In this document: positions 36,154-45,619 of the stretch, one piece after another
Numbering within the stretch: position 1 is the first letter of the stretch
How the letters are laid out: each line of letters starts with the position of its first letter
NCBI GenBank assembly: GCA_942493375.1
Contig: OW818698.1
Location: forward strand, 4,216,001 to 4,280,000
Reading direction: 5' to 3'
From: G942493375 sp942493375
GTDB taxonomy: Bacteria; Armatimonadota; UBA5829
Length of the DNA: 64,000 bases
Notes under the pieces: generated by a model
Database searches by the model: none
What the model was told of the DNA's origin: nothing
The model's input: only the letters and a program-made list of their open reading frames with translations
Translations under genes and position numbers: made by a program

Positions 36154-36173
36154 GGAGGCCCTCTGCGGCCTCC
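36154..36173. repeat. Short hairpin between paralogues 2 and 3
   Basis: GGAGGCC (36154-36160), loop CTCTGC, GGCCTCC (36167-36173). The CTCTGC loop is shared with the hairpin at 30426-30447, so the two may be variants of one repeat. It may terminate transcription from paralogue 2 only weakly, as no T-tract follows. Confidence 0.45.
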
Positions 36174-36247
36174 AGCTGAATATGTATGCTCAAAATCTCC
36201 GGATAATTATAGTGTTGCGGAGAGACCTACCACGCGCCACTACCGCA

Positions 36248-36287
36248 CAAATGAAGGTATCTATTCCTCGATGTAGAAACATTAAAG
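36248..36287 (+). promoter_or_regulatory. Conserved leader block upstream of paralogue 3
   Basis: CAAATGAAGGTATCTATTCC followed by TCGATGTAGAAACATTAAAG; near-identical to 26187-26225. From here to the ATG is 112 nt, against 182 nt in paralogue 1, which has the 78-bp element inserted. Confidence 0.5.
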
Positions 36288-36359
36288 CTGAGTATAAAGA
36301 ATTAATAGCCTACTTCAATACCAAAGTATCCTACCCCGAAACTTGAGGAGTCACGTGTT

Positions 36360-39300
36360 ATGTTAAAACTCTCCACCACTGCTTATTGCATCATCGTATT
36401 TGCCCTGGTTTCCTGCAGCGCCTGGTGTTACAATATCGGCGACCCGGCTGCACCAATCATACAGGTCGCTCCTATGAGCTCAGCTCCAACAATTGATGGA
36501 AAAATAGGGCAGGATGAGTGGAAAGGCACTGCTGCAACTAATGCTATCCATGAAATGGGTTCCATTATTGTGGTGCCGAACGCACCTACAGTAAGGATCG
36601 GATACGATAAATCATATCTATATATAGCCGCTGTTGTACCCATTTCTCCTGAACAGAAGATTAAAGCTCAGAGCCTTGTCCACGATGGACCAGCCTGGTC
36701 GGATGATGCGATAGAAATATTCCTTGATCCCAGGCTTAACAAAGACTCATACCAGTTTCTGGCAAATTCAATTGGTTCGATGACGGAGTTGAAAAATCAG
36801 GACCTTACGTGGAATGGGGAATGGCAGGCTGCAGGGTCTCAGAATGACAAGTCTTGGAATATCGAGATCCGCATAGCATGGAGTTCTCTTGGGATAGATT
36901 CAATAAAAGCCGGGATGGTCTTGGGTCTTAATATTGGTTTTGATGTGACCTCCCCAATCTCTCATGCCATGACCTGGGCTCCACTCACCAGCGGTGCATT
37001 TCATCAACCTGAAAGGTTTGGACACCTTGTACTTGCCCCCGATGGCCCATCGGTTGCTGCTATCAGCTCTATAGATGAAAAGAGCCTGGGATTTGAAATC
37101 GGTTCCGGTTCTATTTCATCAATTCTTAAAGTCAGTAATGATGCTTTAGTAGTTGGAACTCAAACCTTGGATGGACAAGGCAGAGTCGCATGTGATCTCC
37201 CATTGAAAGACGGGAAGCCTGATTATGCAGACTACAAATGGGAACTCAGTGTTGTCGGTAAAGATTCAGGCACAACAATCTACAGGCAATCCGGAATATC
37301 CAAAGTTTCTGCTATGCTGCCATTATCTATAGCTCTGCGCAAGTATTTCCTGCAAGGTAAGCTGGCAGTCGATATAGATGCATCCGGTCTGAAAATTGAT
37401 GATCAACCTTTGAAATATATCGGCACAATATCAGACCAGGCAGGCAAACAGATCACCTCTGAACAGATGCAAATGATCTCGAATCGCGTTGCAACTATTG
37501 TTTACGATGTCTCCAGATTGGATAACAGCAAGCATACTCTGAAGATTGAGGCTTTTGATGCAAAAGGTAATCAACTAGCCACAAACCAGGCAGATTTTGT
37601 CGTGCCCTCAAAACCCGAATGGTTGGGTTCAAAGGCAGGGATATCGGATAAGGTTCTTTCTCCCTGGGGACCTTTGAAAACCAGGACAGCTAAAGGCCAG
37701 ATAACGGTCGCTCCTGATGGTAGAGTGTATTCTTTTTCCAGTTCACCTTTACCGGATTCAGTTGTAACCGCGGGAGCCTCCATCTTTGCCGGTCCAGTTA
37801 CGATGAAGCTATCCGTTGACGGGCAGAAGACTCTTCTTAAGGGCCAGCTTAAAGTCATCAAGAAGACTCCGGCACAGGTTGTTCTTCAGGGAACGGCGTT
37901 GGCAGGGAGTCTCAAAGTAGATTCTACGGTTACCATAGATTTTGATGGCAACGCCTGGGTAGCTCTCAATGTGCACGGAAACCAGGATGTAACTATCGAC
38001 AGTTTTATAATAGAAGCTCCAGTCAAGAAGAAACATGCTAAGTATAGATATTACTATCCGGGGGCATGGGGATCATCCGAAAATGCCCGAGCACTGGAGC
38101 CTGCCGGATGGGGGGCTGTATATGTCCCGTATATCTGGCTTGGCGATGATGATCGTGGATTCGCCTTATACTCTACTTCTGATCAGAACTGGAACAACAA
38201 GCCTGACTTTAAGGCTGTGCAGGTTCTGCCGGCTGGACCAAATACAATGAATGTACGTTTCAGCGTTATCACCGAGCCATTGAAATTGTCAGCCATTCAA
38301 GCATCATCAGGCTTGAAATATACATTTGGATTTGAAGCAACTCCAAATAAGAAACCGGACAAAGACGTTTGGGATTATCGGATTATCCATGCCGGTAGTT
38401 ACGAGCTTCCGTATTCATATACTACCAATAACACAAAAGTAAAATACACCGGTGAGAAGTCAATTGATCTTGCGCGTGGAACTTTGGATATGTGGGTTAA
38501 GGTACGCTTTGATCCTGATGCCAAGTGGGGAGACTATAATCTACGTGGTAATCTCAACAAGGACCTGCTGCTCATAACCAGTGGTGACAAAAAGTTTGGG
38601 GTGTTCTGGTGTATAGATGACAGAGGCATGCGGTTCTATACAAAGACTGGTGAAGCTGCAACTCTGGTTCTGGGAGCCAGGAACGAATGGAAAGAGAATG
38701 AATTCCATCACATCATGGTGACATGGGGTGATGAAATATGCCTTTATGTCGATGGTCAGCTTACAGTAAAGAATCAACATGCAGGTCTGATTCCGGAGAC
38801 TCCAGGTACTACGGCGATTGAATTGACTGCCTCAAATCCCGGATTCGACATTGACGAACTGCGGATATCCAATATTGAGCGCAAACCCGAAGTGCCAGAT
38901 TCTGCATATGTTGCCGATGCAAACACCTTACTACTTGATCATTTCGACAGAACACGCAAGGTAAAAGACAAGATATCCACCACTCCAGTCAAGGGAAATC
39001 CCGGAGTATTGCAAGGTGCAGTCGGACTTGAAGATGGTAAGTTTAAAAAGGCCCTTGTATGCACAGAGAAATCAATACCGACATTAGAATATATGAAGAA
39101 GCAGGGCATCAAAACTCTTGTCTTCCATGAGAGCTGGGCTGAGTATGAGAGTTATCCTGAGACAATCAAATACCAGGAGCAGCTCAAAACTTTAGTCAAA
39201 GCTTGCCATGAGCAGGGGATTCAACTCCTTCTCTACTTTGGTTACCTGATGGCTGATATCTGCCCCGAGTGGGATCCGTATCATCTGGAAGTCCTGGTAA

Positions 39301-40199
39301 TGCCCCAGCAGGGCGAGTTTATCCGTGAACCTATGCAAAAAGACTATTCAGTCTGTTACAGCAGTGCCTGGCAGGATTTTCTGGCTGATGGTATTGACAA
39401 GGTAATGGCCAAATACGACATCGATGGAGTATACCTGGATGGGACTTCCTGGCCGTGGCTGTGTAATAACACAGAGCATGGCTGTGGATATAAGAAACCG
39501 GACGGAACCATTTCAGGAACGTACTCTATTTCCGGAGCCAGAGAGATGGTCCGACGTATATACACCATAGTCAAATCCCACAAGCCCGATGGACAGGTCA
39601 ATATCCATAACTCTACTACAATGGTAATACCTACACTTGGATGGGCTACCAGCACCTGGGACGGTGAACAATTTGGAAGTATCGGCAGAGGAGCTAATCT
39701 GGACAACCTTTTCCCCATGGATACATTCCGAGCGGAGTTCATGGGCAGGCAGTGGGGACCTCCAGCTGAGTTACTTTGCTATGATACTCCATACACTACC
39801 CATGAAGCGTTTTCATTCTCACTTCTGCATGATGTGCTTGTAAGAGGCAGTGGACATTGGGTAGACGAGGAATCCGGGCTCTGGAAAGCAATGGAGCTTT
39901 TTGGACGTAAGCAGGCGCAGTTTAAACCCTATTGGAACAACTCAGACCTGGCCAAAGTTACCGGCAGTAGGTGCTATACATCGCTCTATGTCCGTCCGGG
40001 TAAGGGTGTTATGTGTGTCGTATCAAACCTGGACAAGGATCCCAGGCATGTAAAGGTTAACCTTAACCTGAAGAAGATGGGATTGACTCCGAATGTTACA
40101 GCAACAAATGCCATTACAGGCGATAAAATAACAATTAAGAATGGTGTCATTACCATTTCGTTAAATACATTTGATTATCAACTAATATGGGTAAAATAA
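36360..40199 (+). CDS. Large secreted multidomain glycoside-hydrolase-like protein, paralogue 3
   Basis: 1279 residues, closest to paralogue 1. The signal peptide contains LVSC, a possible lipobox. CBM9-like domain (APTIDGKIGQDEWK, DDAIEIFLDPR), DUF6067-like sandwich (YRYYYPGAWGSSENARAL, GDDDRGFALYS, FGFEATPNKKP), LamG-like domain (GTLDMWVKVRFDP, HHIMVTWG, LLLDHFDR) and TIM barrel (YDIDGVYLDGTSWPW, WDGEQFGSIGRG). The start has GAGGAG upstream, in the same arrangement as its paralogues. Head-to-tail with paralogue 2, consistent with tandem duplication. It ends in a hairpin terminator. Probably outer-membrane-anchored or secreted, acting on the same glycan class with altered specificity. Confidence 0.75.
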   Translation: MLKLSTTAYCIIVFALVSCSAWCYNIGDPAAPIIQVAPMSSAPTIDGKIGQDEWKGTAATNAIHEMGSIIVVPNAPTVRIGYDKSYLYIAAVVPISPEQKIKAQSLVHDGPAWSDDAIEIFLDPRLNKDSYQFLANSIGSMTELKNQDLTWNGEWQAAGSQNDKSWNIEIRIAWSSLGIDSIKAGMVLGLNIGFDVTSPISHAMTWAPLTSGAFHQPERFGHLVLAPDGPSVAAISSIDEKSLGFEIGSGSISSILKVSNDALVVGTQTLDGQGRVACDLPLKDGKPDYADYKWELSVVGKDSGTTIYRQSGISKVSAMLPLSIALRKYFLQGKLAVDIDASGLKIDDQPLKYIGTISDQAGKQITSEQMQMISNRVATIVYDVSRLDNSKHTLKIEAFDAKGNQLATNQADFVVPSKPEWLGSKAGISDKVLSPWGPLKTRTAKGQITVAPDGRVYSFSSSPLPDSVVTAGASIFAGPVTMKLSVDGQKTLLKGQLKVIKKTPAQVVLQGTALAGSLKVDSTVTIDFDGNAWVALNVHGNQDVTIDSFIIEAPVKKKHAKYRYYYPGAWGSSENARALEPAGWGAVYVPYIWLGDDDRGFALYSTSDQNWNNKPDFKAVQVLPAGPNTMNVRFSVITEPLKLSAIQASSGLKYTFGFEATPNKKPDKDVWDYRIIHAGSYELPYSYTTNNTKVKYTGEKSIDLARGTLDMWVKVRFDPDAKWGDYNLRGNLNKDLLLITSGDKKFGVFWCIDDRGMRFYTKTGEAATLVLGARNEWKENEFHHIMVTWGDEICLYVDGQLTVKNQHAGLIPETPGTTAIELTASNPGFDIDELRISNIERKPEVPDSAYVADANTLLLDHFDRTRKVKDKISTTPVKGNPGVLQGAVGLEDGKFKKALVCTEKSIPTLEYMKKQGIKTLVFHESWAEYESYPETIKYQEQLKTLVKACHEQGIQLLLYFGYLMADICPEWDPYHLEVLVMPQQGEFIREPMQKDYSVCYSSAWQDFLADGIDKVMAKYDIDGVYLDGTSWPWLCNNTEHGCGYKKPDGTISGTYSISGAREMVRRIYTIVKSHKPDGQVNIHNSTTMVIPTLGWATSTWDGEQFGSIGRGANLDNLFPMDTFRAEFMGRQWGPPAELLCYDTPYTTHEAFSFSLLHDVLVRGSGHWVDEESGLWKAMELFGRKQAQFKPYWNNSDLAKVTGSRCYTSLYVRPGKGVMCVVSNLDKDPRHVKVNLNLKKMGLTPNVTATNAITGDKITIKNGVITISLNTFDYQLIWVK

Positions 40200-40223
40200 A
40201 ATGTAGAATAGTTATTTGGTGTG

Positions 40224-40257
40224 GAGGGGCACTAACAAGTGCCTCTTCTTGTTTTTG
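40224..40257 (+). terminator. Terminator after paralogue 3
   Basis: GAGGGGCACT, loop AACA, AGTGCCTCTTC (stem with a small bulge) followed by TTGTTTTTG. Begins 25 nt after the stop. Confidence 0.65.
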
Positions 40258-40617
40258 GATTGTTATACAACATACATCTGGGTAAATATACCCACTTATT
40301 GTTCGAAATCCCCGGTCTTGCATGAGATTTGGTTACCCTCCAATACATCCCAATTGTTTTATCTTGAGTCACTGATAGCGCCATGTATAGGTAGTTCACT
40401 CTTTTTTTAGTTGCATATAAATGGAACATACTGTAACTATATTGCGCACTTAGTGAAACGTACGTAAAACATAGTATTTACACCAGGTTTTTCCTCAAAT
40501 ATTGATAGCTTTTAAGGAAAGCTTATATGGTTAGCAATTATTATCAGCTTATACATCCATACTACGACTGCTGAATATATTTATACAGACAGCTAGTCAA
40601 TTAAATGGAGTTACGCA
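40258..40617 (+). other. Intergenic region before signal peptidase gene
   Basis: 360 nt, AT-rich, without a convincing reading frame. TTGCGC near 40443 with TAAAAC 17 nt later is a weak promoter candidate. I see no RNA gene or repeat. Confidence 0.4.
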
Positions 40618-41238
40618 ATGGATGTAGCGTCTCAAAATCTTATATCAGAAAGCATTTACGAAGAATCAAAATCTACACTCAAACCAGCAGGCCGTAAGAG
40701 ACTCTGTAATCCAGCATATCTTTGGATTGCAGGATTATTGGTTTTATGCCTGCAGATTTGTCCGGTCCGGTTTGGCAAAACCATAGGGGATTCTATGTCC
40801 CCAACATTAATGCCAAACCAGATATTCCTGATGTACCGTTGCTTCGGTCATAACTACACTCCAAACAAAAATGATGTAGTAGTCTTTCGTTATGATGGAG
40901 AAGTGATGGTCAAACGTGTCTTGGCAACACCGGGAGACGCTGTATGGATAGTAAAAAGTCCTGATGGCAACAGCGTTCTTGATCCAGTCGACGTTCCGTC
41001 CTGGGTATCTATTCTCCATCGATTTCCTTATCTTGGGAAGCTTCAGAAGCTAAAGATGGGATCCGATGAAATGTTTGTCTTAGGTGACAATATAGCAGCT
41101 TCATGTGATAGTAGGGATTTTGGGCCAATCAAAGCCAATATGGTAATTGGGCGTGTGAGAGCACCTGACAAAGAGCCATATCCCACTTATAATGTTGCCT
41201 ATGTTAAGTCGAACATACCAGTTCCACAGGCTTTCTGA
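40618..41238 (+). CDS. lepB: Signal peptidase I
   Basis: 206 residues of the S26 family. A cytoplasmic N-terminal tail of about 35 residues is followed by one membrane helix (YLWIAGLLVLCLQI) and the periplasmic catalytic domain. The nucleophile serine is in GDSMSPTL (box B), the general-base lysine in VMVKRVLATPGD (box D), and LGDNIAASCDSRDFGPI is box E. It cleaves signal peptides of exported proteins at the outer face of the inner membrane, fitting a neighbourhood full of secreted enzymes. GGAG lies 7 nt before the ATG. It stands alone, convergent with the gene at 41289. Confidence 0.93.
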   Translation: MDVASQNLISESIYEESKSTLKPAGRKRLCNPAYLWIAGLLVLCLQICPVRFGKTIGDSMSPTLMPNQIFLMYRCFGHNYTPNKNDVVVFRYDGEVMVKRVLATPGDAVWIVKSPDGNSVLDPVDVPSWVSILHRFPYLGKLQKLKMGSDEMFVLGDNIAASCDSRDFGPIKANMVIGRVRAPDKEPYPTYNVAYVKSNIPVPQAF

Positions 41239-41258
41239 AGTCTTTACATTCCTGTATA

Positions 41259-41287
41259 ATGCACCTCTGATTGCCAGGGGTGCATTT
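41259..41287. terminator. Bidirectional hairpin between convergent genes
   Basis: AATGCACC and GGGTGCATT (allowing an offset) close a stem with CTCTG/CAGG pairing inside. It fills the 50-nt gap between lepB and the minus-strand gene. Confidence 0.6.
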
Positions 41288-41288
41288 A

Positions 41289-43676
41289 CTACCTGGCCCC
41301 TTCTTTCAATACAAACTGGACTTTATTATATCTGGATATCGAGTATAGGTTCGTAGATGTTCGCTCAATCAGACCACACGGCTCTACTGTGAACTGATTC
41401 GGGAATTGTACTAATGCAGGGAGAGTCCCGGTAGAACTCAATGACAATAGGAAGCTATTGTTCTGTTCCGGAATGATCTTGATGGAAATTAATCCCCTGG
41501 CTGTGCGAAGATTCTTTAGCTCTGTTGTCTGGTTATCTACAATATATGCAAAGGGTACTCCTCCCAGTATGATTGCCCGGTCCTCAAGCTCAAAATAGAT
41601 CGATTTGATAATCGTATCCAGCACTTTACCGTTTCCACTTCCGTTTGGTTGCCATGGCGTAAAAGTGGGATTAAATTTCGAGAAACGTTCCTGAACTTGA
41701 TGAGTATCCCTGGTCATACCATAAAGCAGGTTCTGCCGAACAGCAGCAAACGCCTTCTTCCACTGTCCCAGTCTCATATATACATCCTGCCAAACCCATT
41801 CGCTTATGCCTGTATATACTACTTCACGGTCCATAATCCCCAGGAACAACCCGTCGGCCATATTAGCATCGAAGTAATCCATATATTTTGCGAACGCCTC
41901 TGAATGGACATCCAGACAGCCTGCGAAGGCCATATGGACAGCGCCGACTAAATTGTTGAATTTGAGTTCCACTATATCTCCCGGTTGTGGAATCAGACGA
42001 TCAATAAATCCATCCTCTCGTGTAACTCCAGCTGCTGCAGTTGATATATCCAGACAATACTGTGTAACTTCATCACGCACTTCAGAAGCTCGCTCATGAC
42101 CTAACGCTTCCAGTAGATACGCGAATTTATTTAATCCCCAATATGTGTAGGCATCGGAAAAGGCGATGATGAAACCGGTATCCCCATCGGTAGAGCATGC
42201 ATATGGCAGCAGACCGTAAGTCAATGGTCTTGAACCATCTGGTTGGAGAATCCTGGTCGCTCTGATTTCGCGTATAATCCAATCAGCAGCTCGTAGCATT
42301 TTGGGCAGGTATTCAAGCAGGAAATAGTCATCTTTAGAATGGATATAGAAATCCGAAGCCAAAGCAAGGGCTGAACCTGTTGAATTGGCCCAGCGTGGTC
42401 CGGTGGTTCCGATTGCTCCGTCAAGGCTGGTGAACTTGCCTTCAGGAGGATATCCTCCATCCTGAAGGCTGAAAATAAATTCCAACGCCTGCTTTACAGG
42501 TCCAAAATACCCCAGCTTAAGCATCGGCATAAGCATACATACTGCTTCCCATACCCAGACCAGATGCCTCTCCGAGCTACCCCCCTGGGTAGGCATGAGA
42601 GAATGATTGTCAGGGAATTTGACTAACAGCTGGAGAGTGGAAGTCTGAACAGCTTCAGAAATAGAATCCCATTCAGCTGCTGGGAATGTAAGTTTAGTCG
42701 ATGGTTTCGGTAGCTGTGAGCGGAAGTGATACATAACATCTCGTCGTGCACTATCAGGAGAGATTCTTCGCAGTAGATGCAACTGATAATCATCTACATT
42801 TTCATAATCGACAAATAATGCCAATGTAAAACTACGGGTTTCGCCAGGAGTAAGTTTTCCGGATAGTCGTATAAGATTGTCAGTATTCTTCAGTCTGAAT
42901 GCCGGAAATATGAATTGTGGAGAGCCACCATTAAACTTCGCATTGTAGGCTGAGTCGTCAATTTCTGATGACTCCTCCCATTCGGCATTCAGTCCGCATT
43001 TAATTAGCCTGCCTATGACATTTCCGTCTAGAGTTATCTCCTGGTCGGTCATGCCTACTCTATCACACGGCAGCCAGTTTGATGCATCCCAACTGAATGG
43101 GGTGTAGTGATAGGGGAAAAGATCGGACTCTTTCTGGAAGTTTACCTTCGTCCTGACAACGACTTCCCTTTCTTCGGGCGCTTCATTGGTCACTTTACAG
43201 CGTACAATCAATATGTTCTGCTGGGTATCACCGATGGGCATTACCATATATTCCAATTGGTAGCATATGTCATACGCCCAATATGAAGCATGAGCTATCG
43301 GATATTCTCCCTTTATCGTGCTTAATCGTGTGTGGTGAAAATCCGGGACTATCGGAGGGTCATCAAATGCGAACTGGACGATGAGTGTCTCACGAGTTCC
43401 AACTTCCATATACTTGTCCCATTCTCGAATAGATAATCCTGGAAATACACGTCTCCGGCAAACGTTGAGAGCTGCGTCCAAATGCACAAAATCCGGAGAA
43501 CCTACCGGATTGATCGGGAAATGCACTGTGTATGGAGGTTGGTGCTGGTCAGGTTTACCGCGTAATACTTGGTCCCAGGAAAGCTTCTCGATATTTGGAT
43601 AATCACTACTCACAACTATACTCCGGTATTTAACGTAGGATGCTGGACTGTGATAGTCAAACCGACAATTCAGCAC
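41289..43676 (-). CDS. Six-hairpin (alpha/alpha)6 glycosidase-like protein
   Basis: 795 residues, no signal peptide. The N-terminal 350 residues are beta-rich (ILIVRCKVTNEAPEEREVVV, SFTLALFVDYENVDDYQ), like the super-sandwich of clan GH-L and GH-M-type enzymes. The rest is a helical toroid: HLVWVWEAVCMLMPMLKLGYFG, PEGKFTSLDG, DAYTYWGLNKFAYLLEALG and SEWVWQDVYMRLGQWKKAF. The family may be a GH63/GH78/GH127-type relative, but specific catalytic acids cannot be named. The start is GTG at 43676, the first possible after an in-frame stop. It lies 15 nt downstream of the outer-membrane barrel gene, so the two are likely co-transcribed. Confidence 0.65.
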   Translation of the reverse strand: MLNCRFDYHSPASYVKYRSIVVSSDYPNIEKLSWDQVLRGKPDQHQPPYTVHFPINPVGSPDFVHLDAALNVCRRRVFPGLSIREWDKYMEVGTRETLIVQFAFDDPPIVPDFHHTRLSTIKGEYPIAHASYWAYDICYQLEYMVMPIGDTQQNILIVRCKVTNEAPEEREVVVRTKVNFQKESDLFPYHYTPFSWDASNWLPCDRVGMTDQEITLDGNVIGRLIKCGLNAEWEESSEIDDSAYNAKFNGGSPQFIFPAFRLKNTDNLIRLSGKLTPGETRSFTLALFVDYENVDDYQLHLLRRISPDSARRDVMYHFRSQLPKPSTKLTFPAAEWDSISEAVQTSTLQLLVKFPDNHSLMPTQGGSSERHLVWVWEAVCMLMPMLKLGYFGPVKQALEFIFSLQDGGYPPEGKFTSLDGAIGTTGPRWANSTGSALALASDFYIHSKDDYFLLEYLPKMLRAADWIIREIRATRILQPDGSRPLTYGLLPYACSTDGDTGFIIAFSDAYTYWGLNKFAYLLEALGHERASEVRDEVTQYCLDISTAAAGVTREDGFIDRLIPQPGDIVELKFNNLVGAVHMAFAGCLDVHSEAFAKYMDYFDANMADGLFLGIMDREVVYTGISEWVWQDVYMRLGQWKKAFAAVRQNLLYGMTRDTHQVQERFSKFNPTFTPWQPNGSGNGKVLDTIIKSIYFELEDRAIILGGVPFAYIVDNQTTELKNLRTARGLISIKIIPEQNNSFLLSLSSTGTLPALVQFPNQFTVEPCGLIERTSTNLYSISRYNKVQFVLKEGAR

Positions 43677-43691
43677 CCTATGTGTACTAAA

Positions 43692-44687
43692 CTATAAGCT
43701 GGCTATGATTCCCCAGCGATTTTCAGGGACAAGGCCATTGTCTGGTTTGACAACTGGGAAAGTAAAGGACAGACCCACTGTTATGTTCTGCTTCATACGG
43801 AACCTTATGCTGGGGGAAAGTGATAGACTTGTCCCGTGCTGCGTAGTTCCAGCGAGTGCAGTCTGACCAATACCAGGGGATGGAGCATTCGGATAACTGT
43901 CATTTTGTTGCTGTCGGTAAATAACTCCAAAACTCGCTGCAAAGTTTGAATTTAAAGCCTGGGTTGCATTGAGCGAGAATATGGTTAAATCACCAAGGCG
44001 CACATCACTGTCACCCTTACCGTTGAACTTGCACGCCAATATAGCTTCATAAGCACGTCTATAAACAGTCTTATTATATGATATCGATGTATAGAAGTCT
44101 GTTGAACCAGATCCAGGCTGCCATGCCAGTGGCATCCTTTTCACATTACCTGGATAATAGGCTACTGTATTGGCATTTAGTCGATCAAATGAAATGTTAT
44201 CTTTACCGGTTGGTAGTTCTATACCCACTCCAGCCATAACAACCGATCCATCCTCTCCATTCCATATGTTACGTTTTGCAATTAGGGCTACATCACCCAA
44301 TCCGTAGCTGCTTCTGGATGCAGGGAGAGCGCCTATCCGACCACTGACCTGTTCTATACCAAGTGGGACATTGATACCAAGATAGGTATTGCCATACATT
44401 TTGGCTATAGAACCACGCAATGTCCACAGTCGTAAACCTAAATTCTTTTGAACTTCTTTACCACCACTTCTAAATTCCGAATCACTGAGATATGCGCTTC
44501 CAATATTCCACATAATACCGTCACTTGGGGGAGCTTCGGTACCCAGCATTCCGACCGGCATGTAGATGTCATCTTCAACATAAACATGTGGCTTGTCGAA
44601 GTAACCTCCGCCGTCGTCTTGTGCCGCGACCGATACGGCTAGAAAAATGACTAGTAATGTAATTACGAGCATATTGAAAGTTTTCAT
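43692..44687 (-). CDS. Outer-membrane beta-barrel protein (phenol MetA-degradation/transporter-like)
   Basis: 331 residues with a signal peptide ending AVSVAAQ. The mature protein alternates in the manner of a transmembrane barrel: GLRLWTLRGSIAKM, TYLGINVPLGIEQVSG, GLGDVALIAKRNIW and the family-like VVMAGVGIELPTGKDN. It ends RWGIIASL without a terminal Phe. The combination GDVALIAK plus ELPTGK resembles PF13557-type outer-membrane channels. It may let the sugar product used by the co-transcribed glycosidase cross the outer membrane. Substrate inferred only from context. Confidence 0.75.
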   Translation of the reverse strand: MKTFNMLVITLLVIFLAVSVAAQDDGGGYFDKPHVYVEDDIYMPVGMLGTEAPPSDGIMWNIGSAYLSDSEFRSGGKEVQKNLGLRLWTLRGSIAKMYGNTYLGINVPLGIEQVSGRIGALPASRSSYGLGDVALIAKRNIWNGEDGSVVMAGVGIELPTGKDNISFDRLNANTVAYYPGNVKRMPLAWQPGSGSTDFYTSISYNKTVYRRAYEAILACKFNGKGDSDVRLGDLTIFSLNATQALNSNFAASFGVIYRQQQNDSYPNAPSPGIGQTALAGTTQHGTSLSLSPSIRFRMKQNITVGLSFTFPVVKPDNGLVPENRWGIIASL

Positions 44688-44718
44688 CTATTTCCTCCAT
44701 TAATCTGGTGCGTCTTTT

Positions 44719-44787
44719 TAACCCACACTGGTTTTAGCTCAGTATTAGGGGTATAGCTAAGTCAGTCATGAATAATGTGAGTTAATC
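44719..44787 (-). repeat. Dispersed palindrome, degenerate copy E
   Basis: TAACCCACACTGGTTTTAGC at the left, then AGTATTAGGGGTATAGCTAA and GTCAGTCATGAATAATGTGA at the right. The right arm matches copies B and C well; the left arm lacks the TATTCACCAAG segment, so it is about 10 nt shorter. It sits upstream of the barrel gene at 43692-44687. Confidence 0.6.
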
Positions 44788-44848
44788 CATTGGTATTCGC
44801 CAATCTACCGAATTATATGGTAATTCCATATGTATGTCGATTCTTCCT

Positions 44849-45619
44849 CTACCTCTTTACAATCCGGACTACACGATCCATCGCTGGGTAGCGGTCTTCG
44901 GATATCAACTGACGGACTGTGCGCTGTGGGTAGACAATAGTCCGATAGGTAGCCACGTGGAACCCGGCATGTCCCCGGTTTACCAGTTTTCTTCTACCGG
45001 AAGAGTCAACCGATCGGTCTTGAATGATTTCAAGTGGTTTGGTTGTTGATTTTACCATAGAATTCACATAGACTCTATAATCTGGTCTGTATGCCGAAAG
45101 AATTCGACAGTTGACGTTGCCATTGTCCATGCTTGCCCGTATCCGAATAGCTTCAGGCAGATTATTGTGTATTTTTAAATCGATCTCTTCGTATGCTACT
45201 GCTGCGTCCCTACCAGGTGGGACATAATGCGGCGCAAAATGGTGACGTTCCCTCTGAACTATATCTAAACCTGCCAGCAGCGCCGCATTATATAGAGTGG
45301 AGGAGGCTTGGCATACACCACCTCCATAACTTCGGACCAGTTCACCATCGTAGCTTACAGGTGCTTTCACGTAGCCTCGATCTGCCGTCCACGAACCAAC
45401 TTTTTTTAGAAACGAGAAAGTTTGCCCGGGCAGTATTACAGTGTTATCCAGGCGTCGACAAGCAAGATTCACGTTGTATTTCTGAGACTCAGCACGTTCC
45501 TTAATGGATGTTACATATCCGCCAAGAAGGTTTTCCTTTGGAGGCAATAAAAGCCCCACGTAGGCAAGCGATCCTATGAATACTAGTCCTGCTGCAATAC
45601 CAATCAACCGCCGTTTCAT
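44849..45619 (-). CDS. VanW family protein
   Basis: 256 residues: an N-terminal membrane anchor (IGIAAGLVFIGSLAYVGLLL) and then a VanW domain (about 45-195) with ILPGQTFSFLKKVG, SYGGGVCQASSTLYNAALLAG and HHFAPHYVPPGRDAAV, the family signature. VanW proteins are named from vancomycin-resistance clusters, but their biochemical role is unsettled; the GGGVCQ cysteine region is invariant. The start overlaps the stop of the alpha-2-macroglobulin gene (ATGA), so it is coupled to it. Likely inner-membrane anchored and facing the periplasm. Confidence 0.88.
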   Translation of the reverse strand: MKRRLIGIAAGLVFIGSLAYVGLLLPPKENLLGGYVTSIKERAESQKYNVNLACRRLDNTVILPGQTFSFLKKVGSWTADRGYVKAPVSYDGELVRSYGGGVCQASSTLYNAALLAGLDIVQRERHHFAPHYVPPGRDAAVAYEEIDLKIHNNLPEAIRIRASMDNGNVNCRILSAYRPDYRVYVNSMVKSTTKPLEIIQDRSVDSSGRRKLVNRGHAGFHVATYRTIVYPQRTVRQLISEDRYPAMDRVVRIVKR

